Positions 23,331 through 35,511 of a stretch of DNA of 64,000 nucleotides are shown here, in pieces (position 1 is the stretch's first letter; each line of letters begins with the position of its first letter). This stretch comes from Dastarcus helophoroides (taxonomy: Eukaryota > Arthropoda > Insecta > Coleoptera > Bothrideridae), in assembly GCA_028583605.1 (NCBI GenBank), contig CM053330.1, forward strand, positions 24,817,233 to 24,881,232. Reading direction: 5' to 3'. The position numbers were made by a program, and so were the translations under genes. Under the pieces are notes generated by a model. It was given only the letters and a program-made list of their open reading frames with translations, ran no database searches and was not told where the DNA came from.

Positions 23331-26133
23331 CAGGGCTTCGAACCGCTATTTTTTTTCGTTCCAGTTTTCGGTTTTCGTTCCGGCAAAAAATTATATCGGT
23401 TCAGTTCCGGTTTTAGTTCCAACAAAATTAACGGTTTTTTCCTGTTTTTGGTTTTCGGTTCAGTTTCGGGTGACTCGTTTTTTGATTTTTAAAAGTTTTT
23501 CGAATTAAAATTGATTTTTGACTAGAATTTAGAAAATATGATGTCATTTTTTTCTTTAATATTACAACAAGTAACTACTATTTGATCTAGCCTAAAATTG
23601 AAAGAAAATATTTTCTATTTTTCAAGTTTAAAAATTTTTGGCTGAAACTTAATTTTGAGTTCAATTTGAATTCAAATTTCAAAAAAAAATCTAAACTTTA
23701 TAAAAAACTAAATCGGAATTTCGGGTTTAGATATTTCAAATTTAAACTCTGAATTTGCATAAAAATCTTAAATTATATACCCTAGAGTTGAAAACTTCTA
23801 GAATATACGAACTTTGGCAATGAAAATCGAAAATTTGAGACTTTTCTATTTTCTTTCATTATTTTGGTTCTCTACCGAAGTTTTGACTTTGACTCGCTTT
23901 TTCTAATAAAACTGATTTTTTCTGTTTCGACTTTGTTTTCTAGAACTGTCGATTAAAAAGATCAAATGAAAAAAATAAATGAAAATAAAAAAGACCATAA
24001 ATTATAAAACAAAAAGTTTTCAACTAAGATTTTGCGGGACAGTCACAATTTAAAAAAAAGAACTTAAAATTTATTTAAAACAAAGAGTTTTCAAAATTCC
24101 TACCCCAATTTAGAAGTCTAGACTTTAAACCCAACTATCCGAATTTTTTTTGGAAATGTTGCTGAAAACTTCAAAATTTCTAGACAAAAGAAAATTTTTC
24201 AGAAAGTTTTGTTTAATATATTTACTTTTTTTTTCGACATTTTAGCTTTTTTCCTTTGCAGTTTTAAATTTAAACTTGTATGTACTTTTATTATTATTTT
24301 TTCTAAAATTTTGACTTTAAACAAAATCTAGTCTTTCTCTTGCAACCTCTTAACCTTTTTTATCGACAATGTTGACTTTTATCCTTTAATAATTAAAGAA
24401 TAAAACTTAACATGTCTACAATTATTATATACATTTTTCTAGAAATTATGAGTTGAGACTTGGACTATAAGAAATTGACAAATATAAATTTAAAATTGGA
24501 ATTTTCGAATATTCGACTCTTCGCTCGAAAGCTGAAAATTTTGAGATTAATTTTGAAAAATTGTTTGTCATTAATTTAATTTGTTTTTCCTAGACTTTTT
24601 TAACAATGTTGTCTTTTTTCTTACAATTTGAATGTTCTTTCGAGATTTTGAATTAATATTGAAAATAAAAAATAACATAATTTTTTTAAATTCCAATTAG
24701 CACTTTTGCTTTTGAAATCTAACTTCTGCTAACATTTAAAGCAAAAATTTGAAATTTTTAATGGAAATGTGAATTTTAAGAATAAAAGTAAAAAATTTCA
24801 CAAAAAATGCAATTTCAATTATTGCTAAACTTAAATTCCCAATGAAAAAATTGAAATTTTAAGAGCAACGACAAAATTTCTGAAAAAAATAAACGCAAAA
24901 TGCAATTTTAAAGATGAAACTTTAGAAATAATTTCAGCTGTAGCTAAAAACTGTGTGAATAAATTTAAGATTTTTTGAAGGGATTTTTGACACAAAAGTT
25001 TAAGGGGCAAAGGACCGAACTTGCAAATTTCCGAACTGTCGAGTTTATACCAGAAGTTTGGCGAAAGCAGTTACCTAACATTTAAGAGAACACACAATTT
25101 TGACTTCTAAATTATAAACAAATCGCAGTTTTGAGGCTAAAGTCGAAATCTTAAGGAAACAATCAAAGTTGTCAGAATACAAATTAGTATTTTAACGTAA
25201 AAAAATCATTGCAAGTTTAAATTATACATTTTGTAACATGTCACCTTTTAAAGTTTATTGTAAAAATTTCGACTCCAATGCCAGGATCCATCCGGGCTTT
25301 AAGCGGAACATCATGCTGAATTTTTTGTTAAAATTTTCACTTGAAATTTAAAAATTTCTAGGTTAATTTGAAACTGCGAGATTTTAGCGAAAATTTAAAA
25401 AAAAAATCATATCTAGGAATTTTTAGAAGATTTAGGAAGTCGGCAGCAAGAATTTAAATTTGGGATTTGGAAAAAAAATTGGAATACTAAAATCAAAGTG
25501 GAATTTGAAGGAAGAAATTCAGGAAAAATTGAAAATAGGACTAATAACTTTAAAAAATAGAGATATCAAATTAGAAAAAGAAAATTAGAATTTAAAGAAA
25601 AAAGTAAATTTGGAATTTTTCTAAAAAAGTTTCCAGAAAAACTCGAATTTGCACAAAAATTTGTAAGGAAAATCGAGGTTCCTTAGCTTGAATAAAAAAC
25701 AAGCTACTACTTTATTCCAAAGATTCAACAGAGGATTTTTTTTTATTTTAAACTCGAAATTTTAGGAGAAGAAAAGAAATATTCGAGTAATTTCCAGATA
25801 AAAGTTTAAATTTTAAGAAAAAGTCAAAAATCTTAAAAAAAGGTTCAAGTTAAAACTTAAAATTTTAATTTGGATTTAAATTTTGAGAAAAAAGTCAACA
25901 TTTTCTGGAAAATTGGAAATTGTGACTTTCTAATCTAATCTAATCAGAAATGAGAGACAAGGATAAGATGAAAGTTGCATGAAATTGTGTAAAAAAAATT
26001 GAAATTTCAAAAAAAAATCCAATCTTAAGTATAAAGTAAAAATGATATTTTTTTTCGGTTTCGTCGTGGTTTTTTTCTGGCAAAAATAACGGGTTTTTTT
26101 CGGTTTTCGGTTCAGTTCCGGTTCGAGGCCGTC
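23331..26133. mobile_element. hAT-like unit with CGGTTC words
   Basis: It starts CAGGGCTTCGAACCG and ends CGGTTCGAGGCCGTC, which are imperfect inverted repeats of hAT type. Next to each end, at 23355-23475 and 26050-26120, words built on CGGTTC and CCGGTT recur; CGGTTCAGTTCCGGTT is shared by both ends in the same orientation. The 8-bp flanks ATCTAAAC and GTCGAAAA agree at only 5 of 8 positions, so the target duplication is doubtful. No transposase is present. The whole interior is degenerate satellite. Confidence 0.55.
23480..25930. repeat. degenerate A/T-run satellite, T-rich then A-rich
   Basis: From about 23480 to 24660 the forward strand is T-rich, with AAGTTTTGACTTTGAC-type words. From about 24660 to 25930 it is A-rich, with AAATTTTAAGAGCAACG and AAATTGGAATAC-type words. 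The flip makes the two halves imperfectly complementary. There is no gene. Confidence 0.65.
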
Positions 26134-26520
26134 GTCGAAAAAACATTTTTGGCAAAAATATTCATCAAAGCAGACTCGTAAAAGAGGGATGGGGTACCGA
26201 AATTTTTCGGTTTCACACTAGATAGAAGTGAACTTTCCAAATATGCGACCATTTTAAAAACCATTTTTAATAAATCATTTTGTTTTTGTACTGAAATGCA
26301 AGGATGTTTTTTTTTTTCAAATTTGGCGCCGCTTCTTATTATTAGAGACCGGATTTTAAGCACAATCAAGCAAGTTAAAAAGGTGAGCAAAATGTTAAAT
26401 TAGGCAGAAACGAAAAGCTAAAGAAGGCACCAAAAAGGTAAACTACTCTAAAAAAAATACATTAACAGGCCAAAACTCACAATTAACAAAAAAAAATAGA
26501 TTTTAGGTTATACTTAGAAT
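26134..26520. other. single-copy-looking spacer
   Basis: The 92-residue reverse ORF (26112-26390) overlaps the end of the hAT-like unit and is not recognisable. Nothing else is seen. Confidence 0.35.
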
Positions 26521-28658
26521 ATTCAGAAGAAGTACAACATTTTTAAATGAAGCAGTTTTTAAAATTTAGAATTCATTCTCGAATTTTCACCCTAAATCTT
26601 AAAATTTTTACCTTAAACTCATTCGAATTTTTTCCAAAATTTCGACTTCTAAATCTGAGATTTCGTTTCTAGAAAAATTTGAACTTGTCTTAAAATTTCT
26701 TTTTTTTTTATTTGAAATTTCAATGTTACGTTTTAAATGTTATTAAAAAAATATTGAATCTTGCAAGTTTTTTAAGCTTAAACTCCCCATTTTGAAAAAA
26801 AATTCAAATTTGGGAAGAATTGGAAATTTATACAAGAGATTTTTCGAGATTTAACACCAAATTTTAAGAAAAACTTGATAATAGTCTTACAGTTTTGAAA
26901 TTTAACAATTTAAATTTTAAATTCGGTATTTGAATAAACTTTTGAATATTAGGCCCTTTCCCAAAAAATCAAAATCTCTTATAGGCCATTATTTTAAGAA
27001 GTTATTTTTTAATAAGTTATATTTATGAATTTCTTTTATAACTTTTTTAACATGGCGATGGAACTTTAAGAAAAATGTCTAAAATGTCGATTCTTTTATA
27101 AATTTCGAGTTTTACATAAAACTTGAGCATTTTTAAGTTGGAAAATTCAGAATTTTCTTAATAACTTTAACCCATCGGCTTAATTCAAAATTTTTAGTTT
27201 ATTAAAAAAGTTTTAAACCTCATAATAAAAAATTTCGAAATTTTTTGTTATAAAGTTGATTTGTTTATATTTCGATAACGATTTCGAAAATTCGACTTTT
27301 TCTCCAAAATTCGACTTCCAAGTGAAAACTTCCAAGAAAATATTGAAATTTCTATCTTAGTTATCAAATTTCAACTTTAATTAAGAAATTTTTTACTTTT
27401 AATCACGAAATTTCAACTTTAAATTCATATTTTTAGAAAAACTGATTTATTTAATTTTTATAACTTTTTAACGACGAGTTTAAAAATGTCAAGATTAAAG
27501 TCGAAATTTTGAAAAAAATGAGCTTAATAACTTCAGTTTATTTTTCAAAATTTTTGCATTAGCACTGGTTCAAATTTCAGACTTCTTCAAATTATTTTGA
27601 CTTTCTTTCTAGACATTTAATTTAAAAAAATCCCTTGGCTATTTTAAGAAAACACTAAAAGTTTCAGGAAATATCAAAGTTTATTTTTTGAATTTTGTTT
27701 TAAGACAAAATGTTGAGTGTTATCAGTTTTCGTTAATAGATTTTATCTTTTGGAAATTAGAGATTTTTTAAGAAAATTTTGACTTCAATCCTTTTTTCTC
27801 AAAAATTATAGCTTATTTTTTCTTCGGATTTAGAGAGTAATTCTAAATGTCAACTCATTTCTAAAATTTGGAATTTAAAAAATTAAAAATTTCGAGTTCA
27901 AATAGATAAATTTGTTAACAATTAACATATCCTACTGTTTGTTCGGAAATTAAAAATTTCTAAAAACGTTAATATTTTTAGAAAAGTTTTGTAATGAATG
28001 CTGCTTATTTTAAGGTATAAATACCGTCGTAATTAAACTCTTTCCAGAAGGAATTTTTCCACTCTAAATTAAGATTTTTCTAGACATTTCGAATTAAAAT
28101 TCCAAATTCAAATAACTCAAGATTAAGTTCAGAATTTTGATATCTGACATTTTTCACAAAAATTTTGGTAAAATTTCCGGGTTTCTAGATAGAATCAAAG
28201 TTAAAAAAATATTTGTGAGTTTAAAGTAAATACCAAGATTTTAAACTTCGAAATTTTGAGATTAAAGGTAAAACTTAAAAAAAAGGATAAATTACTTTAT
28301 AGCAAAAACTTGTTTTCGAAATTTGCAAGAATTAAATACATTTCGACATTGCAAATTCAAATAGCAACAATAATTCTGCCCAAAACAAAAAACGTAGGAA
28401 TTGACGCTAAGAGGAAACTTGAACTTAAAAAAAATATTTGATCTTCCAGAATTTAGAAAGAATATCCAAATTCTAAATTTTCGGGTGCAAACTTTAAATT
28501 GAAGATAAAAGTTAAAATTATGAATTTAATCTAAATTTGAAAAAATAAAAAAAAAAGAATTTTCTCCAGCTGACTTCAAACTATGTCTTTAAAAGAGCAC
28601 TTTCTAGAGGCATTTTTCATACACAAGTGCAGGGTTATAAGAAGAACAGTTCAAGAAT
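26521..28658. repeat. degenerate A/T-run satellite, T-rich
   Basis: Words such as AAAATTTCGACTTCTAA and TTTTAACTTTAATTAAG recur with drift. The bias turns to A-rich near 28200 and stays so into the 434-bp array. The ORF at 28256-28441 is Lys-rich by composition. Confidence 0.65.
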
Positions 28659-30158
28659 AATTTCAAAATATGTTTTTCAAGAAAAATTCTAATTTTTTTA
28701 TTAAAAAAGGAAATTTTCAAAAAACCCAAGGTTTTTTAAAAGTGCTTCTAATTTAACTAAAAAAATGTAATTCTGAAAAGGTAAGGATTTAAAAAAATCC
28801 GAAATTGCCAAAAATTTCAACAATGAGTGAAATTTTGATAAAATGTTGAGATTGAAAAAAATCTGGATTTTCACAAAAGTTAGAATTTGAAATAAAGTCA
28901 AAATTGACAATTTAAAAAATATCGATGTTTTCAAAAAAATTTGATGACAAAGTGAACTGTTTAGAAAATTACAATTTTTGGAATTTAAAAAATATTCAAA
29001 ATTTAAACCGAACAAAATTTTGAAATAATGTTCAATATTGAAAAATATCGAAATATTTAAAATAAAAGTGGAAATATTCAAGACAATTGGCAAATTTCAA
29101 AATATGTTTTTCAAGAAAAATTCTAATTTTTTTATTAAAAAAGGAAATTTTCAAAAAACCCAAGGTTTTTTAAAAGTGCTTCTAATTTAACTAAAAAAAT
29201 GTAATTCTGAAAAGGTAAGGATTTAAAAAAATCCGAAATTGCCAAAAATTTCAACAATGAGTGAAATTTTGATAAAATGTTGAGATTGAAAAAAATCTGG
29301 ATTTTCACAAAAGTTAGAATTTGAAATAAAGTCAAAATTGACAATTTAAAAAATATCGATGTTTTCAAAAAAATTTGATGACAAAGTGAACTGTTTAGAA
29401 AATTACAATTTTTGGAATTTAAAAAATATTCAAAATTTAAACCGAACAAAATTTTGAAATAATGTTCAATATTGAAAAATATCGAAATATTTAAAATAAA
29501 AGTGGAAATATTCAAGACAATTGGCAAATTTCAAAATATGTTTTTCAAGAAAAATTCTAATTTTTTTATTAAAAAAGGAAATTTTCAAAAAACCCAAGGT
29601 TTTTTAAAAGTGCTTCTAATTTAACTAAAAAAATGTAATTCTGAAAAGGTAAGGATTTAAAAAAATCCGAAATTGCCAAAAATTTCAACAATGAGTGAAA
29701 TTTTGATAAAATGTTGAGATTGAAAAAAATCTGGATTTTCACAAAAGTTAGAATTTTGAAATAAAGTCAAAATTGACAATTTAAAAAATATCGATGTTTT
29801 CAAAAAAATTTGATGACAAAGTGAACTGTTTAGAAAATTACAATTTTTGGAATTTAAAAAATATTCAAAATTTAAACCGAACAAAATTTTGAAATAATGT
29901 TCAATATTGAAAAATATCGAAATATTTAAAATAAAAGTGGAAATATTCAAGACAATTGGCAAATTTCAAAATATGTTTTTCAAGAAAAATTCTAATTTTT
30001 TTATTAAAAAAGGAAATTTTCAAAAAACCCAAGGTTTTTTAAAAGTGCTTCTAATTTAACTAAAAAAATGTAATTCTGAAAAGGTAAGGATTTAAAAAAA
30101 TCCGAAATTGCCAAAAATTTCAACAATGAGTGAAATTTTGATAAAATGTTGAGATTGA
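28659..30158. repeat. 434-bp tandem array, 3.45 copies
   Basis: Nearly identical units begin TTTCAAAATATGTTTTTC at 28661, 29095, 29529 and 29964, giving periods of 434, 434 and 435; the third unit has one extra T at about 29755. The fourth copy stops after GAGATTGA at 30158. The 130-residue reverse ORFs inside the first two units (28701-29093 and 29135-29527) are identical and truncated in the third; they are Phe-rich and follow the A/T words, so I do not call genes. The units are far more alike than the surrounding satellite, so the amplification is recent. A further, permuted copy is at 32271-32713. Confidence 0.95.
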
Positions 30159-30711
30159 ATTTTCAAATGCAGCCATATCTCACATTTCCGCCTGGCTGGG
30201 TGCGCTTCACGTAATTAAACGAAGTACTCTATTGTTAATAAAGCGAAGGTGTAATAAGAAAACGTCCACAATTCTGTAGAATCGTTTTTCATTAGAAACA
30301 TCGTTAAAGAGACGTTTCAATTGCGATTGCAACAATTTGGTCACATTCGTCTTGAGACCGTCGGAACATTCAATGGAGGCGTTCCAATGGACATGGCAAT
30401 ATAACTTATTTGCGCCAATTTAACGGTTTTATTTGCCAAAGTTATACAAGCCTTGTTTGAATTTGAATCGGTCGGTGATCTTTATAAATGGCGCTTACCT
30501 TCGAATTTATGGTGCAATAAGTATACTTCGTAAATAGGTCACATGGACATAAATAACGTCCAAGGGAACAAAATCCAAACAATACTAGATGAAAGTTTCC
30601 GTAAGTGTAGTCAAATAATTAATAAACATGTAAATAAATCTGCAACATTTAGCAGCAGAAAGAGAAAGATTGAACTTGAATTATAAAATTCCAAACTAGT
30701 AGAATTAAAAA
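30159..30711. other. single-copy-looking segment, possible conserved non-coding DNA
   Basis: A sharp change from satellite to balanced composition at 30159. No ORF. Contains TAAT-rich words and ATTAATAAACATG-type stretches. I see no repeat partner in the window. Its function is unknown. Confidence 0.35.
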
Positions 30712-30749
30712 CCTTGCCACTGGGGATCGAACCCAAAACCATTCATGAC
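30712..30749 (-). mobile_element. tRNA-like SINE head, box B half
   Basis: On the reverse strand this reads TTTTGGGTTCGATCCCCAGT, containing a perfect pol III B box (GGTTCGATCC) within a T-arm-like TTGGG/CCCAG stem. Its A box partner lies 4.76 kb away at 35512-35560 beyond the hAT-like unit. Joined, the A and B boxes would be spaced as in a tRNA. The ends do not form a proper acceptor stem, so it is SINE- or pseudo-tRNA-like rather than a working tRNA. Confidence 0.6.
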
Positions 30750-30879
30750 TAGGGATCAAAAAAGCATCGATGTTTAAGCATCGATATTTTTTTCAACGAA
30801 ACGTCGATGTCGCAAACATTGGTATTCGTTATCGAAACATCGATGTTTCTCCGATGTATTTTAAATATTGAATTACAAG

Positions 30880-33410
30880 TTAAAGAAGTCAAAATTAGGA
30901 AAGTGTAGAAAGGATATCAATTTAAAAACACATTTTTTTTAGGAATTTTGTATTTAACTGAAATTTCGATTTTTTTTTCGAAATTTAAAAATTTGTAATT
31001 GAAGTTGACATTTCGCCTTTGCCTCTAAATTTCGCCTTTATCTCGAAATTTTGACTTTTTTCTCGAAAATACCACTTTTTTCTCGAAAATTGCGCCCTTA
31101 AGCTCGAAATTTCGAATTTTTTCTAGAAATTCCGAAATTAAAATCAAAATTTCGACTTTTATCTCAAAATTTCGACCATAAATATACACGAAACTTAGGT
31201 TAGGTGTATAATATTGACAGATGGCAGTAGGGTGTGTTCAGTTATTTCAATTTTTAATAACCAAAATTTCGACGTTTTTCTCGAAATTTCTAGGTTAAAA
31301 TCAAAATTTGAGATTAATGTTGAAATTTTAACTTTAATCTTGAAATTTTGAAAAAAAAGTTGATATTTCGAAATAAAAGTAAAAATTTCGAGCAAAAACT
31401 CGTAAATTCGCCTTTAAAGTCGAAGTTTCTAATATATTTTTTTAAATTGATGGTCTTTCTGCGTCTAATTTCTTTAATTATTTGTTATGAAATGAGTATT
31501 ATTTTCCTTCCAAATTTGAACCTGTATTTTTTAATTTATTTTTTTCCTCCAAATTTTTATAGTAAACACAAAATCTACCTGTTTTCGAACTGAAAATTAC
31601 GTTTGAAGATTAACGTTTTCAAAAAAAGTTGACATTTTGAGATTGCAGTCCTACATTTAAAAGTTAAATTCAAAACTTTAAAAAATCCCACTTTAATCTC
31701 AAATGTTTATAAAAAATGCTCAATAAAAATTTGAGATTAAAGGCTGGATCTGAAGAAAAAGCACAAATTTGTGAAAAAAACAAACATTTATAAAAATATA
31801 ATTTGGTTTAGTGCAAAATTTTAAAATATAAACCAATTTTAAAAATGTCAAAATTTTTAAGATAGCCAAAATATTAAAAAAGAATTTGAAATTTTAAACA
31901 ACCTCGAAAATTTGAAAAAAATTTCTAATTTTTTTTCATAAAAATTCAAGTTTTTCAAAAAAAGTCAAAATTTTGATAACTCTTTTTAAGAAAGTCAGGT
32001 AAAATTTTGTAAAATTGATAAAGTTTATAGAAGACGGAATTTAAAAAAAGCAAAGCAAAATATCGAATTTAAAAAATTTTTGGAGTCTTTAAAAAAGTTG
32101 AAATTTCCAATAAATCGAAAAAAATAGTAAAAAAATTTAAGACAAAATTTTAAAAGAGATTTGAAAAAATCCAATTCACAAAAAAGGCGAAATTTTGTCG
32201 CACTAACTTTATTTGAAGATAAATTGTTATTTTGACCAAAGTAAAGATTTTGAAGAAAAGTCGAAATTTTAAAAAATATTCAAAATTTAAACCGAACAAA
32301 ATTTTGAAATAATGTTCAATATTGAAAAATATCGAAATATTTAAAATAAAAGTGGAAATATTCAAGACAATTGGCAAATTTCAAAATATGTTTTTCAAGA
32401 AAAATTCTAATTTTTTTATTAAAAAAGGAAATTTTCAAAAAACCCAAGGTTTTTTAAAAGTGCTTCTAATTTAACTAAAAAAAATGTAATTCTGAAAAGG
32501 TAAGGATTTAAAAAAATCCGAAATTGCCAAAAATTTCAACAATGAGTGAAATTTTGATAAAATGTTGAGATTGAAAAAAATCTGGATTTTCACAAAAGTT
32601 AGAATTTTGAAATAAAGTCAAAATTGACAATTTAAAAAATATCGATGTTTTCAAAAAAATTTGATGACAAAGTGAACTGTTTAGAAAATTACAATTTTTG
32701 GAATTTTAAAAAATAAAGGTATTTTAAAAATGTAAAATTTTCTTAAAAACACAATTTTGAAGAAAAATTTAACATTTTTAAGAAATTAAAAGTTGAAAAT
32801 TTGAAAAGTGTTGAAATTTTCATAAAAAAATTAAAATTTTCAAAAAAAATTCCATATCTTCAAAAACAATTCGAAATTTTTAAAAAAGTCAGAGTTGATT
32901 TTGTAAAAATGCGAAGAGAAAATTTTGTAAATTCAAAATTTTCAAAAGAATTCAAAATTGTTTAAAAAACGAAATTCTCAAAATATTCTAAATTTTCGGA
33001 AAAATAAAAATTTTGAATAACAGTCAATTCCAAAAAAAAATATTAAAATTTTTAATAGTCGAAATTTTCAAAAATAATTGAAATTTTTATAAATAGTTCA
33101 AATTTTCAATAAAAAGTCACGATTTCCAGAAAAGTGTATATTTTGAAAAATTCGAATTCTTTATAAAAGTTATTTGAGCCGAGGAGTGAGTTTGAAGTTT
33201 AAACTTTTCAAACAAAGCAAACATTTCGAAATTACTGACATTTACTTTTACTATTTACTATTACTTTAACATTTAAAAGCTAAACACAAAATTCTAAAAA
33301 TTTTCATTTTAATATTATTTATAAAAAATGTTCGAATTTTCGATAAAAATTTAAGACTAAAGTCCGGATTTGGAAAAAAAATTCAAATTTCGAAAAAAAA
33401 CCAAAATTTG
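30880..33410. repeat. degenerate A/T-run satellite, T-rich then A-rich
   Basis: T-rich words (TTTCGACTTTTATCTC, GAAATTTCGAATTTTTTC) run to about 31600, then A-rich words (AAAATTTTGAAAAAAATTC type) to 33410. The array is interrupted by the permuted 434-bp monomer. The ORFs at 31195-31395 and 31348-31593 are compositional. Confidence 0.65.
32271..32713. repeat. single 434-bp monomer, circularly permuted
   Basis: Begins AAAAAATATTCAAAATTTAA, which lies in the middle of the array unit, runs through the unit end and the TTTCAAAATATG start, and stops at TTTTGGAATTTTAAAAAATA, just before where it began. It is thus one whole monomer opened at a different point from the array at 28659-30158. Identity is high, with small A or T indels. 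Confidence 0.85.
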
Positions 33411-33412
33411 TA

Positions 33413-34596
33413 CAGGGTGAGTCAGAAAGAATGAACCAACGCCTAACTGGAAATACTAGACATAAAAATATTGCGATTAAGCTTCACATGCCTTATACCG
33501 ATGTGGCTGGTTAACGAGATACAGGGCGTCAAATTTTATTTTTTTTTCTGAAATTTCTCAATAACTGAAAAAGTTTTAATGATAATAATCTTAAAATTAT
33601 TGTGTAGGGATTAGAAATTTTAAGCTTATTTTGGCCTTTCTCCTAGAGGGCGCTAGATTCGTCATATTATTTATGTAAATTAATACTTATTTTTTTTTGT
33701 CTCTTAAGTTACGCTCAAAACAAATAAGGAATATAAAAGAACGATCAATTCTATACAAAGAAAAGGTACTCCTGTTTGAATCGTCTAAAACTATCGGTTT
33801 TTAAGATATACGCATTTAAAAGTTTTAATGTATTTTTTTAAGATTTTTTAGGGCGCAAATATTACAATATTTTTTCAAATTTGAAAAATTTAGTTTTTCA
33901 GGTAGAATTAATTTATCTTCAGGAGTTGCGAAATATAATTCAAGAAGCCGCAAATACATTTAAAAATAATAGGGTTTTAATTTTGACATTTAAAGAAGTG
34001 AAATTTAAAATTTTTTGAAGTAGGAAGTAGACACTTCCAGCATTCGAATTGAAGTTTTCTATTGTCTCCAACACCAATAATTTTAATTGTTATTTATTGT
34101 GGCTTTGATTCCTTCTCGGTATCTTTGTATATTTTAAAAATAAAAAAATCATAATAACTTACATTGACCCTTTTAAATGCAAATAACTCAAAATCCGATA
34201 GATTTAGGCGACCCAAACAAGAGTACTTTTTCTTTGTAGAATTAATCGTTCTTTTATATTATATGCTTGCTTTAAGCATATCTCGACATATAAAAAAAAT
34301 ATGTTTTAATTTACGTGAATAGTAACGCGAAACTAGCTCCCTCTAGGGGTAAAGTCAAAATAAACCTAAGATTCGTCATTCCTAGACCGAAAAACATAAA
34401 ATTCTTAGATATTAAATAATTTATAGCATCAAAACTTTCTCAAATATTAAGAAATTTCAGAAAAAAATGTAAACTTTGACCACCCTGTATCTCTTAAACC
34501 AACGACATTAGTTTAAGGCATATTGAGCTCAATCGTAATATTTTGGTGTGTAGTATTTCCAGTTTAGCGTTGGCCTATTTTTTCTGACTCACCCTG
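33413..34596. mobile_element. mariner-type non-autonomous element with long inverted repeats
   Basis: Starts CAGGGTGAGTCAGAAAGAAT and ends in its inverted partner, TTTTTTCTGACTCACCCTG, with TA on each side (33411-33412 and 34597-34598), the target of Tc1/mariner elements. The two arms match imperfectly over roughly 450 bp; shared words include GAACGATCAATTCTA / GAACGATTAATTCTA and CTAGAGGG. About 280 bp lies between the arms. No transposase is encoded, so mobility would depend on an enzyme from elsewhere. Confidence 0.85.
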
Positions 34597-34598
34597 TA

Positions 34599-35225
34599 AA
34601 AATGAAATTTGGTTTAATAGAAAATTTTAGGAAGGATTCGAGATTTGGAAGAAAATTTGGATTAAAAATATTCAATTTTCAAATTTAAACATGGAATTTT
34701 GATAAAAATTTCTAATTTCTGGTAATAGATATGAAGATTTCTTTACTCAAAAATTGACAACTTCTCAAATATTTTAAATTTGGAAATTAGGTTCTAAATT
34801 TTGAGAATTCTGTTTTGGTTTTAATTTGGAAATTTTTATTTTTAACTTGAAAATTGATCTATTTCTAATATTGTTTAATTTTTTCATAAAAATTTCGAAC
34901 TTTTTGTAGAGATTTTGAATTAAGATATAAAATTGAAAGCTCGAAAAAAGGAAATTTATGTAAAGAAAGTTGTCTTAAAGGAACTAAAAATTTGAAGTTT
35001 AAGCTAGAAATCTTGATAAAATAAGAATTTTCTGTTTGCCCAAAAAATAAAATGATAAATATTAAATAAATAATAAATAATTGTGAAAATTCAGTTTATG
35101 TTTTTGAATTTTCAAATTAATACTCGAAAAGTTTTTTTACAAATTCTTATTTTACTTTCAGAATTCGGGATTTTTTATCAATTACCAAATAAAAATATCC
35201 AAACTATAAATTTTTAGATAATTGT
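34599..35225. repeat. degenerate A/T-run satellite, tail
   Basis: Resumes after the mariner-type insertion with AAATTTGGAAATTAGG-type words, more weakly repeated. 35226-35364 is a plain spacer before the CATCGATG words. Confidence 0.5.
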
Positions 35226-35511
35226 ATTGTGTGTATACCTGCGGCATATAAACTCAGTATCAATTTATTAAATATACCATGAGGCCAGGACTGGTTACAA
35301 AATTGTGTGGTCATTTGTACCATCAATATTTATTATATGCAACAGATAGCGCTAATTCTATCGTGATGCGATACATCGATTTTTCAAACATCGTTTATAA
35401 ACTGAACGATGTATCGATATTTTTTATGCTTTACCATCGATGTTGAAGCATCGATGTCTACAAATGATACATCTATATTTTCAGAACATCGAATTATCGT
35501 TTCCATCCCTA

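Larger units (their letters stand above)
30750..35511. mobile_element. hAT-like unit with CATCGATG words
   Basis: It starts TAGGGATCAAAAAAGC and ends GTTTCCATCCCTA, inverted hAT-like tips. CATCGAT and ATCGATG words crowd the first 110 bases (30765-30860) and the last 150 (35365-35500). The flanks TTCATGAC and CCCAAGAG do not match, so no target duplication is visible. It splits a tRNA-like SINE head. The interior holds satellite, a permuted 434-bp monomer and a complete mariner-type inverted-repeat element. There is no transposase. Confidence 0.6.

Noticed and set aside
28701..29962. Three matching 101-130-residue reverse ORFs as a possible repeated gene family
   Set aside because: They follow the A/T words of the 434-bp satellite, are Phe/Leu-rich by composition, and one extra base truncates the third. 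No start context or other gene signal.
28659..30158. CRISPR-like array
   Set aside because: Units are 434 bp, directly adjoining and without unique spacers; the sequence is eukaryotic satellite.
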